Assembly: GCA_964417685.1 (NCBI GenBank)
Contig: CAYQIT010000001.1
Location: 62,001-126,000 of the forward strand
Length of the DNA stretch: 64,000 nucleotides
From: CAJQGY01 sp964417685
Lineage (GTDB): Bacteria; Pseudomonadota; Gammaproteobacteria; Magnimaribacterales; D2472
Reading direction: 5' to 3'
In this document: positions 63,733 through 64,000 of the stretch, piece after piece
How the letters are laid out: every line of letters begins with the position of its first letter
Position numbering within the stretch: the stretch's first letter is position 1
Position numbers and translations under genes: made by a program
Notes under the pieces: generated by a model
What the model saw: the letters and a program-made list of their open reading frames with translations, nothing else
Told to the model about the DNA's origin: nothing
Databases searched by the model: none

Positions 63733-64000
63733 TATTTATAAAATTAATTGCTCTATCAACATCATCTTGGGTATCTATTCCTGGTGGAATCGATTTGTCA
63801 GTGATTGAAATATAAATCTTATATCCATTATCAAGAAATCTTAATTGCTCAAGCTTTCTAGATATTTCATTATGAGTAGGCTTAAGAGCTATTAATTCTT
63901 TTAATTTTTTAAATGAATAACCATATATTCCAATATGTTGATAAAAATTATTATATTTATTTACATTTACTTCTCGCAGAAAGTCATTAGCAAAAGACGC
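63722..64000 (-). CDS. kdsB: 3-deoxy-manno-octulosonate cytidylyltransferase, C-terminal part
   Basis: The gene runs off the right edge; its stop is at 63724-63722. The visible 92 residues include YQHIGIYGYSFKKLKEL, RKLEQLRFLDNGYKIYI and PPGIDTQDDVDRA. These match the end of KdsB (KHIGIYAY, LE.LEQLR.L..G, GIDTPEDL). KdsB makes CMP-KDO for lipopolysaccharide. It overlaps murB by 11 nt. Confidence 0.9.
   Translation of the reverse strand, partial: ASFANDFLREVNVNKYNNFYQHIGIYGYSFKKLKELIALKPTHNEISRKLEQLRFLDNGYKIYISITDKSIPPGIDTQDDVDRAINFINNDS

Noticed and set aside
1..64000. Search for tRNA, rRNA, CRISPR arrays, transposases, integrases and phage genes
   Set aside because: None seen by eye. The window reads as continuous core and accessory chromosome; a covariance-model search would be needed to exclude small RNAs.

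Overview
The window is a contiguous piece of an AT-rich, gene-dense chromosome. Genes overlap by 1-14 nt or sit a few bases apart, and no stretch over about 160 bases is without a gene. I saw no rRNA, tRNA, CRISPR array, insertion sequence or phage genes. Gene order and protein types (mltG-tmk-holB, CsiV-mfd-gap-nqrABCDEF-apbE-nqrM, long-form GAPDH, Pseudomonas-type isocitrate lyase, ClpS-ClpA-infA, TrmA, NfuA, MurB/KdsB) point to a gammaproteobacterium. Low GC, compact spacing, a TonB-dependent receptor, two laminarinase-like GH16 lipoproteins, Na+-NQR and abundant acyl-CoA/ETF genes suggest a streamlined marine surface-water lineage such as SAR86. That assignment is an inference from gene content, not a phylogenetic result.

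Layout. 1-1677 (+): end of mltG, tmk, holB. 1670-2437 (-): an SDR. 2524-5796 (+): glutaredoxin, a Na+/alanine-type symporter with an enlarged loop, and a GH16 lipoprotein. 5786-11433 (-): a fully overlapping histidine operon, TrpR-like regulator-hisG-hisDB fusion-hisH-hisA-hisF-hisIE, without hisC or a histidinol-phosphatase gene. 11485-12665 (-): trmA and a small membrane protein. 12677-13270 (+): nfuA. 13267-17386 (-): csiV and mfd. 17445-19714 (+): a paired acyl-CoA dehydrogenase set. 19807-28373 (+): gap, then nqrABCDEF-apbE-nqrM. 28374-32561 (-): aceA, purB, mnmA. 32650-36480 (+): icd, clpS, clpA. 36482-36700 (-): infA. 36786-37241 (+): a HbpS/GlcG-like protein. 37374-38732 (-): second GH16. 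38802-47375 (+): M14 peptidase, orphan membrane protein, tandem TolB-like/TPR membrane proteins, S9 peptidase. 47372-51398 (-): a five-gene set (class IV aminotransferase, sulfotransferase, single-TM protein, nitronate monooxygenase, YeiH-type exporter). 51515-52387 (+): DUF1295 protein. 52433-57974 (-): TonB receptor, ceramidase-like membrane protein, etfA, etfB. 58058-61477 (+): ETF-ubiquinone oxidoreductase and a DUF885 peptidase. 61482-64000 (-): DUF2256, DUF1285, LysE exporter, murB, end of kdsB.

How the genes fit together. Acyl-CoA dehydrogenases pass electrons to EtfAB, then through ETF-QO to ubiquinone. Na+-NQR oxidises NADH with ubiquinone and pumps Na+, and its two maturation proteins (ApbE, NqrM) are at the end of the operon. 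The AGCS symporter can use that Na+ gradient. Isocitrate lyase and an isocitrate dehydrogenase with the conserved regulatory serine mark the glyoxylate branch point. GH16 lipoproteins, the TonB receptor and three exported-type peptidases (M14, S9, DUF885) indicate growth on marine polysaccharide and peptide.

Most worth a second look: the HisD-HisB fusion; the aminotransferase-sulfotransferase-YeiH operon; the tandem TolB-like/TPR proteins with their orphan neighbour; and strong hairpins embedded in coding sequence where convergent genes abut (nqrM/aceA, clpA/infA, S9/yeiH).
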